From Siderastrea radians (lineage: Eukaryota; Cnidaria; Anthozoa; Scleractinia; Rhizangiidae), in assembly GCA_964017195.1 (NCBI GenBank), contig OZ024898.1:7133294-7197293 (forward strand): a stretch of DNA of 64,000 nucleotides. Reading direction: 5' to 3'. The notes beneath the pieces were generated by a model. It saw nothing but the letters and a program-made list of their open reading frames with translations. It had not been told where the DNA came from and ran no database searches. Both the position numbers and the translations under genes were made by a program. Numbering within the stretch: position 1 is the stretch's first letter; the number at the start of each line of letters is the position of its first letter. Shown one piece after another: positions 22,011 through 33,416 of this stretch.

Positions 22011-23975
22011 AGTTCTGTTACGTTTCCATATTGGGATGCTAGAATGATAGATAGTTGTAGATAGTAGTAACTAGCATGTTAGTGGATCCCCTAGCCCGAC
22101 TCATTTGCATTACAATAGAATCATGGAATCCAGGCAATTTCGGGCAGTTTTGCCGTTTTTGCCCGATACGCAATGCCTCGCGTTCGTTGACATCGTAATG
22201 CGAATGAGAAAAAGTTGGATTCCAGTATGGGTATTGGGAACAGGACAAAAGATAAATCAAATTCGATCTCCGACCTAAATAATACTGGACATCTGCCTCC
22301 CGGGATCTGCCAGCAGCCCCCCTTGTAACCCTATTTTGGACTTAACTGATTGATAGAAGTGTAGCAACAGCAACTTGACCCATCAGGAGGCATTGGAGAT
22401 CTTTGAATCACAGCTAAAACCCGTACCCTGTTTTAGATCAAAAAGTATAATTTTCAAATCCCTATTTCACACTTAACTCCTGAATTCTTTCTCGCAGCTT
22501 AAAAGCATATCATTTGGGGATAGCACATACCAATTTTGCTACGTTGCAGCTGTGAAAATGTTGGCCGGGCTACCACAGAGAAATACCTGTCCTCTTAAAG
22601 TGAGCTTGCCTCTTACTTCACATTGGCCTCCCTGTGCAGACAAGGGCTCCTCCTTATTCCTCGCGAAGCGAGGTTTATAAATTTGTCGCGTGGGGTTCGC
22701 GCGAGGATCGCTTAGGGCGGTCAAATCTCGATCTGCTCATACATATTTCGATGTGTCCGCACAGTTGCCTAGCAACAAAACCAAATCGCGACCGCTGACA
22801 GTTGCGCACTCTCATGTTTCTTCGGCGTTTCTTCATTTCTTGATTCAGTTGCTTGCTTCGCGGCGTACATTTGCGTGCTGATATGTTTATTCATCGTCTG
22901 TGAACAAGCAAGGAACGCCTGATTTAACAAGTGGCTGAAAATCCATTCCGGGGGAGATTTACAACTGAAACTCAGCGTGAATGCCGACTTGAAATTCAGC
23001 GCGAACAACGAAGGCGAAAGAGTTGACGACAAGAAAGCACGGGTAGACAACATCGTTTTCCGATAATAGCCTAGCGAAGACTAAAGCCATCAGCAGGACA
23101 CAAACGGGAGACTGGAATATCACAGGCGAGAAATCTTGGAACATAAACAACGTAGCTTAAATTTAGCTTGATAGCACAGCGTTGTGGCAAAACGAAATTC
23201 CCCAACAACGCGAGAATCGATACAAAGACAGGCCTTCGAAATTATAACTCAGTCACACCAATTGAATAATAAGAGTGAACTCAGCGGCTACAAACTCGTC
23301 GAGAAAATGTGTGCTGAAACCGATCAGGACCGGTGACACCGACAAGAAGTGCTTCGACAAAATCATTTTGTTATAGAAACAACCAGAGGCGACAAAAAAT
23401 ACACGATCATCAAAATACTTTTGCTAGAAATATGCCTTTCCATCGGACTGACCAGGTTGGCTCAAAATTATTTCCTCTCTCTACCATTATCTTAACTCTT
23501 GATGTACCAGTAATTATTATTAACATATAATTACTTTTCCAAGTATGATCAAAATTACAGATTACACAAGAGAAATGAAATTATTTCACAAAATAGGTTT
23601 CAGGTCCCCAAACAACTTGCATATTTGTGTATGAGCAGTAAAACGAATTTAAATTTTAAGTTTAGGACGTTCCCGAAAAAATATTTGAAAGAAATAATTC
23701 ATATTGGATCAGTAGGAATTTATAAAAGTTTATGTTTTCCTTAATGGATATAATTTGACCCTGTTAATAGTTAAAAAAATAATATTCAGATGGATCAGAA
23801 AGGACAATTTCTGTTCACAATTTGGTTTGGAAATGCACTTACAAGTATCGCTCTGCCTAACGATTACCACTTCAAAATGTGTAGCGGGGATAGGTACATA
23901 CATGCATGTATTTGATGTGAAACAAACATTACTGCTTGAAATTATAAATTATTGATAATAATTTCATGCTACAAA
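22011..23975. other. No supported gene
   Basis: About 2 kb with only short open frames lacking family motifs. I found no splice-flanked exon, TIR pair or tandem array. Confidence 0.4.
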
Positions 23976-24345
23976 CAGTGACCAGCATCACAGGTCTAAT
24001 CGCAGTGCACAAGCAAGCACCGAGATCATGGGAATTGAGATCCTGATCACCTTCAACATGATTTGTCTACGTGAAAGTTTACTTACTTCTGAAGGTTTCA
24101 CATGCTATAATCTATGCACTCATCCTTTCCCTTAATTAGCTACTCTTGCTTTTCATACCGATTGACCTCCCTAAGCCCCAATGTAAACTTGCAAATTCAC
24201 CTTACTGGTCTTCATACACTTCTTGTAGTACTAGTGCAGAGAACTTCTTTCTACTGACATTAACACTATTCATGTTTGGTAATCAGTTCCTTAATTTTGA
24301 TGACCTAATTAAAGCATTGCTATTGTAGGGAGATGCTGGTCACTG
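23976..24345. mobile_element. 370 bp MITE with CAGTGACCAGCATC inverted ends
   Basis: CAGTGACCAGCATC at 23976-23989 is perfectly inverted at 24332-24345. The interior is AT-rich and non-coding. No clear target-site duplication is visible, so the superfamily is not assigned. Confidence 0.65.
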
Positions 24346-24999
24346 GGGCTTCAAGGGTTAATGTATTATTTTATTGTGACAATTATCTAATCCAATTTTT
24401 ATAGTATGTTGGGGGAATGAATAAACATGCTACAACATCAATATGAAACTCTTTGCTTTGCTTGCCATTATTCTGTATTATTCTCATTTCAATTTTTGGG
24501 TAAAAATGGATAATTTTTTTAATGTGCTGCATCACTCTTCAGCAGTAGTAGACTCCTGCTACAGTATCTCAACCATTCAAGGGAAATAATTAATTGTTTT
24601 AGCTATTGACACTTGTCAATACCCAGTAAATAGAACGTATTTTCGTATACATGACAGAGGATTGGGTGCAAGTTACATGGAAGTGACTGGAACCAGAATG
24701 TTGATCTTAACTCCCAATTCGGGACCATTGTGGCCACCCATCCACACCTCCAGTTAAACCGAAATTCTATCCCATCCCCACCCCCATGGCTCAATTGTGT
24801 GGTGCACCCGTGCCTGAGCTTCGTGAGGTTCTGCGAGTCACGTATTTCTAGTATACTTCGGTTTCCAGTGAGTCTTGACCAGCACGAACATAACGCAGAA
24901 CACGAGCTGCTATAGTCTCGCTTTTCCTCCACTAACTTGTAAATGGTACTGGTTAAGGTACAGCCTTAACTTGTTTGCAGTCAGCAAGTTGACTTGGTG
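24346..24999. other. No recognised feature
   Basis: No exon or element boundary that I can support. A minus-strand open stretch at 24603-24932 has no recognisable motif. Confidence 0.35.
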
Positions 25000-25182
25000 T
25001 TAGTCGTTCCAGTCAATGTTTGGCAGTGTGTTTCTTTCGGCTGCTCTTTTTTGTGTCTTTAAAGCAAGAACCTCTTGGTGTTGCACAAAACTCTTGTAGG
25101 CACTCTCGTCAACCATGAAGTCCTTGCACACCTTCTGCAGTATGTTACTGTTAAAAGAAGTTAGTTTCCCAGAGACAAACAA
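25000..25182 (-). pseudogene. Possible fragment of an unknown protein
   Basis: About 60 codons with protein-like composition, including LTSFNSNILQKVCKDF, then FVQHQEVLALKTQKRAAE and LPNIDWND before a stop. It is amphipathic and charged, unlike the simple-sequence frames nearby. I do not recognise the family. It may be the 3' end of a transposon gene. It is isolated, with no partner exons. Confidence 0.3.
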
Positions 25183-25648
25183 TATCGCTTCACTTGTGCG
25201 CTAGGAAGAAGCCGGTTGATTTGATCGCTAATGCTAGGAATGTATCCGCGCGAGGATGCTCTGGTGTCACCTAGATCGGGAACAGGAAACCAATTTCCAG
25301 GAACCCTGCCGACCATCCTTCCTGTTTGCAAGACTCACAAGAGGGTTTCTATACATTTAATGTTAATTCCTAAGGAGGGGGCACTCCCTCTGTTGGTTAT
25401 TTCTTATAATGGAAAACCCCCCTTCTTGAGATCCTGGTTCCGCCCCTGTTGAAGAATTTACAGGCGGCGCATAGTCTCTCACCCCCCCTCCCCCCTCCCC
25501 CTCCCCTTTTCTTAAGGAAAAAAGGTTTAACTTTAGAAGTTCGAGGTTTCCGGTGACCTGTTATGGACAATTTGCACTTCCGGTATGTAAGGGATTAAAT
25601 GTATGTATGCAACTTGAGAACTTCGTTTGTTTCTAACCAGTGACCTCT

Positions 25649-26304
25649 CGAGACAATTAAGGCATGGGTCCTCCAGTTATTTCACTAGAAAGTAAGGAGG
25701 TGGTCTAACTTTTGATGAATTTGATATGAAGCGGAGTAAGCTGAGGATACACTTACAAGCTGAAAGTTGAAGAAACTTAAATTTTTGGGGGGGGATCATA
25801 TATTGTCACGTGACCAATTAAGGCTATTTTCAGCTCAAAAACCTTTTTGGCAAAATGGCACCACTTTTCATAATTTTCTGGAGGCTGGAATCATCTAAAT
25901 AATGTTAAGGCTACTAGTAACATCAATTCTGTGCCCGGGCCTTTGAAGAAAATTTAACATAAAATCCTGAAATAAGAAAACAATTTTACGAGGGGACTGG
26001 GAACTAGTACAAAACGGCGTTATTTACAAAAGCAATGAAATATTTCACAGTCTTTCGTTGCTGTCGTGATGACTTATTTAGTATCGGCAAAGTTGAATGA
26101 CTGTTGGCATAAAGTGGTGCCATCTTCTGTGGCCGTAAATTCACGTGACCTTATTTGCATACGTCTTGTCATTCGTTATGTTAGCATTAGCAAACTTATC
26201 AGTCTGACAATGTTTTACCGTTTTATGTCTTAATCCTCAGAAGATGGACAACCCCCTAACTTTTTGGTAAAATAAAAGAGCACCCATGCCTTAATTTTGT
26301 TGAG
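25649..26304. mobile_element. 656 bp MITE inserted in paralogous segment copy 1
   Basis: Inverted ends share ATTAAGGCATGGGT (near 25657 and, inverted, near 26283). The element is flanked by CTCT (25645-25648 and 26305-26308). The empty site is in the paralogue at 46769-46772, where CTCT (as AGAG) is present once. Non-coding. The superfamily is not clear from a 4 bp duplication. Confidence 0.75.
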
Positions 26305-26577
26305 CTCTGTACGACTCTTTCAAATCGTTCTTAAGCCGTGATATCGTTTAGCTACAACAGGCGGAAACGTTTTTTGCTCAAAAAGCTTTACTTCTCCTCT
26401 TTTGAGCTCAATCTTCATTTCGTCTAGTATTCTTGATTTCACGTAGGGGTTCAGACCAATTTTTTATCGCCAGAAAGCTGTGTTTCTAGAGACATCTGGA
26501 AGACATATTCACGTCAATGCTGAGATAGCTAACCGACTCGTGACGTTGTAGTTTTGCGTGTTAACCCGTGCTCTAAT

Positions 26578-29098
26578 TCGCCCCATGTAAGGGAATCCGG
26601 AATACAACAATTTTTCGCCTTTGGAATCCGGAATCCAAGGCTTTGGAATCCGGAATCCAGTCCCTAGAATCCGGAATCCAACCCGTGGAATCCGGAATCC
26701 AACCTCATCCATAACTCTGGAATCCCGATCTGGTATGTACTACACTGTTAGTATAGTAATTTCATAACAAATCACCACCTACGCCCTACCCTCGGCGTCC
26801 TTTACCACCACCAACACCAAAACGTGTTTGGTCACCTAACACGTACATCGAATATGTCAACACTGCGGGTGGCATGGGTGGTTTTTGATTCCTTATTGGG
26901 CAAATGTTTCATATGTTTAAGATCATTTTTCGGACACGCCGTCTTTCTGAACTTTTCCGACCTTGACCTGCACTGTCTCCTAAATGGTCAACACCGTTCA
27001 CAGTTGTTTTCATTCATACAGGATTTCACATCGAGCTACATGTAGTTCTATCCAACGTTCGGAAACGCCGAAAGAAGTACACTGAAGCTGAGCGGGAAGG
27101 ATAATTGATAAATTCATAGCTATTTGGTAGTCATACATATCGGTGTAGTGTTTTGGTAGGACATTTTTCATCTGTCAGATCTGGACATCATGAAATCAAA
27201 AAATCTTCGAGCAGCCTTACTCAGTTTGGAATTATTTTGCTTCGAACTGGTACTTGAAACTTCAATTTTTACGAAGTACTGTCTGTGTCACCGCTGGTGG
27301 GCGTAAGACTGTGATGGGTGGCCGTTGGCTCATAGAGAGCTCATCTGCTCTTTAACTAGCCTCCGATCCTACGTAAAGCTAAGGTTCTTTTGGTTGGTCA
27401 CGAAACGATCCTCCCTAACAAACGATCGGATGAAGGGTGGGTGGACGCTCAGCGAGAATCAAAACAAGATCCGTTAGAGATGGACCATTAGGAAAAGTAG
27501 GAAGGAGGGTGGGGGTGGGGGCGAATGAAGGAGAATGACAAAAAAAAATCATGCATGAACGGAAAATTTTTGCGAAAAAAAAATCGTTCACAGCGAGCAG
27601 CCTAGGAAAACATTCTTGCATCGATCTTCCGAAGTGTTTCACAGAAATCTTAGTAATGCGTACCGGAGAGCAGATTGGAGGAAAAAAAAAACGTCCGTAG
27701 TTAAAAACATGCCTTCTTTCCTGGCTTCTGTGCAGAGCGGATGTTTATTCAAAACGACATTTTAACCAGCAAATGTTTTATTTAATTCTTTCGCCACGGT
27801 GAATCAACACAGTGAGGGGATAAAACAGATCAGCGTCCCAATTGACATCAACCCCTTAAAAACCCACTCAATTCATCAATGGTTCACCACACCAGCGGGG
27901 TATACGTCCCCTACTCTTTTCGAACAGCAGTCAGTGGGTTCTTTCTTATACGTTTCATACTGACAGTCAGATCAGTGAAGGCAGTGAAAGTGCTGTGAGA
28001 CGGGGCATACGGTTTTTTGTCCTTACCCGAAAAGACTAGAAGGTCTAACCATTTGCAGATGCGAAACAAAGGCAGCACATTCTACTCAGTTATTTTAAAA
28101 CCTGAGTGTTGGTCCGGCCGGTAATCGAACCCGGGCCTAACGCTCCGAAGTCTGGTACCCAACCACTTGAGCCAACCAGTCGGCAGTTTTGGAGGACGCT
28201 GCCTCTTTAGTAGTGGTGTCTGGTGTCTGCCGATTACCGGAGGTCTACCGCTACCTATAGGGCCTAATAACTACCGCTTTCTATTGATGCTTTATGTTAA
28301 TGCTTTCGCGAGGGCTCCTGCTGAGAGTTTATTGAGAGTTTATCAAAGAAGGAAACAACAACAACAACGACTGTAAGTCGTTTAAACTCTATTCTTCACA
28401 GAAAATGGTTACAAATCGCAATGAAAATTTCATGAACACAATTCTATTTGATGTCCAGAATGTTGAAAATTGCATTTCCAAGGAACTAGATTTCAAAATC
28501 TTCTGGGGGATCATGCCTCCAACCTCCCTAGATTAAAGGGAATCTTACGTCGCCTAGCTGTCGCCTTTTTTTCTCACTACTCACCATGCCACATAGCAAG
28601 CCGCCTTTTATGTCGCTTATTGGAAAATTTCTGAAACCCCTATGTCTCAACATTTAAAATCACAAGTATTTGAATGTTGAAAATTTTTGCAGTATGCAAA
28701 CTGTGATTTTTAACATTTTTAGACTTAATTTTAGTGAAGGGGCTAAATTAAAAAATTCTCGGAGGTGTCCACTATCATGACCAGTATTAAACAAACAAAT
28801 AGTGGTCCTCAAAAAATCGTATAATTAGATTAGGAAATTTTCGATTATAGAGATGCATCAGCATTAACGCATGCTTTAGAAATCAAAATAAATTTTGCTC
28901 TTTTGGACAGCAAATGAACTTTCCTGTTAATTTAGATAGACGACTTCATACATTTCAAAAAAATGTTGGCCTTTGAAATACGAATGACAACGAGAGTTAA
29001 GAAAGTTGGAATCCGGAATCACAGAAAGTTTGGAATCCGGAATCCAACCGTCGGAACCCGGAATCCACGACTCGCTTGGATTCAGTTACATGGGGCGA
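26578..29098. mobile_element. 2.5 kb non-autonomous DNA transposon with TCGCCCCATGTAA TIRs
   Basis: Perfect 13 bp TIRs TCGCCCCATGTAA (26578-26590 and, inverted, 29086-29098), flanked by a 7 bp duplication CTCTAAT (26571-26577, 29099-29105). The paralogue at 46491-46497 has the target once. Just inside both ends are tandem copies of GGAATCCGGAATCC (about 26588-26725 and 29003-29075), probable transposase-binding subterminal repeats. The interior has no transposase that I can recognise, but it contains a tRNA-derived SINE (28111-28185). The superfamily is uncertain; 7 bp duplications occur in P-like and Mutator-like groups. Confidence 0.88.
28111..28185 (-). repeat. tRNA-derived SINE head
   Basis: On the minus strand: A-box-like TGGCTCAAGTGGTTGGG, then about 40 bases later B-box GGGTTCGATTACCGG. 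The tRNA shape is recognisable, but the 5' stem region does not close. It is nested within the TIR transposon, so it inserted later. Confidence 0.7.
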
Positions 29099-29404
29099 CT
29101 CTAATACAGACTAAAATGAATGAAACTTTATTTTAAAAATTAGTTTGAAACCGTGGAAAGACATAAACGAAAGACTGAGAGGTCTTAGATAAGTTTAGAC
29201 AGCCAAAATTCTAAAAATTGGGCAGAACCGAAAAGCAGAAATGTATTTCTGACCTGATGCGACGGAATCGTCCATCCGTCCGTCCGCACCACAGGGTTAC
29301 CAATACACTGGATATAACCCTGTGCTGAATCCCGTGTGTTTTTGGCGCGAAATCGCATGTTGACCCGCAAAGTAGCAAAACAAGCAAAGACAACAAAAGT
29401 CAAA

Positions 29405-29760
29405 AACAAATTTGTTAATGGAAAAAAAAGTTCAAAAGAATACTTAGTTGTCTTTTTGGTGGAAGGGGAAAAGTTTAATTTAGGCGAGAAAAATTAGGCG
29501 ATAAGGTTCAGGCGAAAAGTTCAAAGTTGCCTCGTCGGTTCTGTTCGAGCTCGGTCGGCACACCGCTTGAGTTCGCAGCTTTTCGCAGCGGTTTCGACAC
29601 CAAATATAGCAGAGCTAGTGCTCTTTGGTTTTTTCTGTCCACAACCATGGTTTTTACGGGGTTCCGAACACATTTTGCTAGGAAAAACACCAGCATTTTC
29701 ATGCTGGTAGGCAGCTTGTCACGAAGAAAGAAATAACTATTAAAATTAACTCCAAAGATG
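29405..29760. repeat. Dispersed repeat shared with 59160-60190
   Basis: Matches 59240-59318 and 59970-60190, for example CAGTTGTCTTTTTGGTGGAA-type sequence and the stretch ending TGTCCACAACCATGGTTTTT. In the distal copy a LINE fragment interrupts it; here it is uninterrupted. No coding function is seen. Confidence 0.75.
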
Positions 29761-29769
29761 GCAATAAAC

Positions 29770-29842
29770 GCTCGCGGCTTAGTGGCTTAACATCCAGCGT
29801 CAGGCGCTGACGACGCGGGTTCGGCTCTCAGCGGGAGTAGAA
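29770..29842 (+). repeat. tRNA-derived SINE head
   Basis: GCGGCTTAGTGGCTTAAC (A-box region) and, 35 bases on, GCGGGTTCGGCTCTC (B-box region) with a near-cloverleaf layout. The acceptor stem pairs imperfectly. A pyrimidine-rich tract follows. More likely SINE than tRNA gene. Confidence 0.6.
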
Positions 29843-30109
29843 ATTTTTTTCTTTTGTTTTTTCTTTTCTTTTCTTTCTTTTTTTTTTTTAATTTAACGAC
29901 TTGAATGAGAGTATTTTTACAAATTAATAACTGCCAGCAAAAAAACAAAAACAAAACAAAACAAAAACAAAAAACAAACAAACAAACAAAACAAAAAAGG
30001 GGGGGCTCCGCTTTTAGGCTTGGCTAAATCTATATATTAGTGTTTTACTCTTTTATTGATTTTTATCTTTTACTATATACATATTGTAATGTATTTATAT
30101 AGATGTGTA
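29843..30109. repeat. Low-complexity T-rich and A-rich tract
   Basis: T-runs with TTTTC words (29846-29892) and AAAAC repeats (29938-29996), then AT-rich sequence. Non-coding. Confidence 0.7.
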
Positions 30110-30188
30110 ATATAAACAACTTGTTAAGCGCTATTGGATAGCGATAGAAATAGCGCTATATAAAGTATTATTATTATTATTATTATTA

Positions 30189-30250
<62 letters not shown>
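30110..30250 (+). mobile_element. 3' end of an L2/CR1-like element: hairpin plus (ATT)n tail
   Basis: AAGCGCTATTGG and, inverted, AATAGCGCTATATAAAG form a stem, followed by (ATT)n from about 30166 to 30250. The same arrangement (AAGGGCGCTTTA before an ATT repeat) closes the LINE fragment at 46886-47484, so this is probably a very short 5'-truncated LINE copy or a SINE sharing its tail. Confidence 0.55.
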
Positions 30251-30252
<2 letters not shown>

Positions 30253-30344
30253 CCCGCGCCAAATTAAATTCAGGATTTTCTCCCAGGCCTTTACTTCTAG
30301 CAATTTCGAAAAGAGAAGTAAATTGCACAGTGTCCTCTTTAGTT

Positions 30345-31470
30345 TGTTCCCATGGGTTAGAATAGTCCTTAAAAGACTGTTCTTCAGTAAATGTTTTGAA
30401 CTTAAGAGTATCTGCAGTTTGCCCAGTTTGATCGTCCAGGTGGGAGGAGTCCTCTAGAAGAGTGTTTAGTAAATGGTTTGAACACAGGGTATCAATAGCC
30501 TATCACGTGTTATCGCGCAGGAGAGAGTAATTATTCCGGAAAAGAATTATCGTTAAGCATAAGGTTTGAAACCCACGGGTGCCAGCAGTTTGTGTACTTG
30601 AAGTTTTGGTGTGTGAAGTACTTGGTAAAGCTTCATTAGATTTAATATAATTTGATTTCAGCAACTTTAATGATCGGTCGTGGGTTTCCAAGAGAGTGGC
30701 TTAATGAATACGCACGGCTGGAGTGCAATGAAGCAAAAGGACAGATGCACTGTAGAGTTGTGAAGATTTTCCAAATATTAAAGGTAATGGCAATTTGTTC
30801 TTCAACAGAGGTATCAAAGTTTCCATGTGAGCAAACTTAAAGGGCAGAAACTCAAAACCATGTATTTAAGAAACTTAAATAAGTAGACTCTTCGTAAAAC
30901 TGGAAGTTGTTAAAAACAACGCCTTTTATATTGCTAAAAATGAAAGACCATTTCGAGACTTTCGGGAGCGCAATCTCCAAGTAAAGAATAATGTCATATT
31001 AGGAGAGAAATACTTAAATGACAGCAAAAGAAATACGGTGTCACGGGTTACCTGTGGGTTAGCTGTACTGTGCTGTAATGTGCTGTGCTGTGCTGTGTTG
31101 TGCTGTACTGTACTGTGCTGTACTGTGCTGTGCTGTGCTGTGCTGTGCTGTACTGTGCTGTGCTGTGCTGTGCTGTGCTGTGCTGTGCTGTGCTGTACTG
31201 TGCTGTGCTGTGCTGTACTGTGCTGTGCTGTGCTGTGCTGTGCTGCACTGTGCTGTGCTGTACTTTGCTGTGCTGTGCTGTGCTGTACTGTGCTGTGCTG
31301 TGCTGTGCTTATGGAGCGTGAGGATGGGGATGTAATGAATACTTCTTATCCAAGCTTGTTCTTACTGATGGGAGAAGGTCGTACTACTGACTCTTGCAAC
31401 AGGTTAGGATATACAGTCCATCTAAAAATACTACCACTACTTCCCCAAAGGACTTTGTTAATTTGAAAGG
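30345..31470 (+). repeat. Dispersed repeat, inverted partner of 7910-8790
   Basis: Aligns with the reverse complement of 7910-8790 and carries an expanded pentamer tract (31064-31310). About 110 extra bases near 30900-31010 are missing from the partner. No protein is supported. Confidence 0.85.
31064..31310. repeat. Pentanucleotide microsatellite (TGCTG)n
   Basis: About 49 TGCTG units with TACTG variants scattered through it. All frames in the tract are open on both strands, giving cysteine/valine- or serine/alanine-rich frames that are artefacts of the repeat. Confidence 0.95.
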
Positions 31471-32407
31471 GCGTATCTATAGTAGCTGACGATTGAGGCT
31501 TTTATGTCAATGCTTAAAGGATATCGTCCAAGCTCTGCCCTGCAAGCAATGTTTTTTGTATACCATGGGACGTTTAATGTTTGTTTACAGAACCTAGTGA
31601 GTGAGTGAGTGAGTGAGTATTAGTAACAATAATAGTAATCTTTATTGCGCCGTACTCTCCAAAGGGAGGTATTGGTCATTCTCGTTCCCAGAGCCTATGA
31701 TCTGTTCGGTCAGCGGTGAGATCGTGGGGCTCTGGTATCAACCATTACTGGCAATCTCATTCCCAGAGGATGCATTCCTTTTGGTCAGCATTTCGATCCC
31801 GCTGACCGTAAATGCGCGCGGGCTCTGGGGACGAGATTGCCATTACTGGATGTCGTGAAATTAACGACATCCGGTAGCGCATGTCTAATTCGTTAAGGTG
31901 CTATTGCGCCTGCTCCGTTCTCGTCCGTGGAGCTCTGGGCATGACAATTCTGACAACAACTGTAATCTAAGGACATGTGTTCGCTGCGACCTGGACGTGA
32001 TCAATGAATTTTGTAGGTCGCCACATGTTACAAATTAAAGGAAGCTTTCATTACATTTTCAAACGAAACCGCCAAACTCTGACTGGCTATATTTGACAGA
32101 TGATACATAACATGCCAAGTTACCATTATGGCTAGAGGTCAGTTACAGAGCAGTGCACCATATTGACAGACAAATTGCATGTATCTATTTTTATTTGGGA
32201 AGGGATGTCTCATTTTCACGAAATTGTATTGGTAGAAATCACGATTCCCGGACGACAACTTCAATAGATCCCGCTTCACAGTGAATGCTAAGTTCACGAA
32301 TCCCGGCTCTATTTCATCTGTTTTCCCGATTCACATGCTCTATTTCGGTCAATTCACGGATCACGCGAAACCCCTTCCATGCAGACCCTGCCTAAACGCT
32401 AAATTTT
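31471..32407. repeat. Repeat-derived stretch with a candidate MITE
   Basis: Contains (GAGT)n at 31590-31618. An inverted pair, CTCGTTCCCAGAGCC (about 31681-31695) and GGGCTCTGGGGACGAGA (about 31820-31836), bounds a candidate short MITE. The rest shows nothing I can name. Confidence 0.4.
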
Positions 32408-32454
32408 TAGTTGTCGACAACTAGGCAGTTTCCCTTTTCGAAAAGGGAAACTGC
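32408..32454. repeat. Two adjacent perfect palindromes
   Basis: 32408-32423 is a perfect 16 bp palindrome centred on GTCGAC. 32425-32454 is a perfect 30 bp palindrome centred on TTCGAA. They are separated by one base. They could form hairpins in single-stranded DNA or RNA, or mark the inner end of a palindromic element. Confidence 0.9.
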
Positions 32455-32714
32455 TTTAGTTTTTGACCGCTTTACCCGTAATGCTCCTATTTACAATAAA
32501 AATAAGCCAATCAGCGCGCGAGATATTCGCTCAGTTATTGTAAAAAACAATATGGCAGATCCAGTTCTTAATGAATAACTGCTGAAAATTTGATGTGTTA
32601 ACGTTGTTCGCGGGCAATATTAAATTAATAACTGCTGACCTGTTTGCGGGGGCACATCAATTGATACTACCGGTAAGTTTACACGTCTACACGTGGTAAT
32701 GGCTCCATTTGTTA

Positions 32715-33415
32715 GAAACCTCCCCACTTACGTCAAGGATACCAACCACGCTCTTAGGATTTTTCATTCGTTCAATTTTGAGGAATCCGTTCCTGTTTTA
32801 ATACCATGGACATTAAGTCTTTGTACACAGTCATCGCTCACAATGGTGGCCTAGAAGCTCTTACATATTACCTAGACCAACGGACGATCAAGGAACCACC
32901 TACCTACACACTGACCCGCTTGGCTGAACTTGTGCTGACACTTAACGCCTTTTCTTTTAATAACCAGCACTATCGCCAGATTGGCGGTGTCGCCATGGGC
33001 ACGAAGATGGGCCCTAATTATTCGTGCTTGTTCGTCGGGTTTATCGAAGAACGAATCCGTGCCCAATACACTGGCTTCGTCCCACAGTCACACCAGCGCT
33101 ACATCGATGACGTAGTTGGAGCCGCACAGTGCACTTGCCCCGAGGTGGAGCAGTTCATTGATTACGTCTGCAATTTCCATCCAGCTCTCCAGTTCACATT
33201 TACCATCAGTGAAGTTGAACTGCCTTTCCTCGACATTAAGCTCAACAGAATACAGACGTCCATACGCTACAAGGGCGGACTGACACACACAACTATCTCC
33301 ACTACACCTCATTCCACCCACATCATTGCAAACAAGCAATACCATTCAGCCAGTTTTTACGTCTCCGGTGGATATGTTCTATTAATGATGTCGACTTTTC
33401 TGAAAAAGCTGAGGA
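32715..33415 (+). pseudogene. Penelope-like reverse transcriptase fragment
   Basis: A short upstream frame reads LPTYVKDTNHALRIF. After a shift near 32800 the main frame has MDIKSLYT (motif A Asp), then GVAMGTKMGPNYSCLFVGFI (the G-x-x-MG motif), HQRYIDDVVG (catalytic YIDD) and VELPFLDIKLNR. This order and these motifs are those of Penelope-like RTs, related to telomerase RT, and not of LINE or LTR RTs. The N-terminal RT regions are missing. Another shift near 33350 leads into the linker frame. Confidence 0.87.
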
Positions 33416-33416
33416 G

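Larger units (their letters stand above)
25444..29275 (+). repeat. Paralogous segment, copy 1 (inverted partner of 46325-47560)
   Basis: Three blocks (25444-25648, 26305-26577 and 29099-29275) align in order with the reverse complement of 46325-47560. The material between the blocks is inserted DNA absent from the other copy: a MITE (25649-26304) and a TIR transposon (26578-29098). The aligned blocks include the GGCGGC-rich and polyC stretch at 25456-25506. Confidence 0.85.

Noticed and set aside
29770..29842. A functional tRNA gene
   Set aside because: The A and B boxes are good, but the acceptor stem pairs imperfectly. SINE origin is more likely.
31038..31466. Cys-Val-Leu-rich open frames across the TGCTG tract
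   Set aside because: Pentamer repeats give stop-free frames on both strands; there is no other coding evidence.
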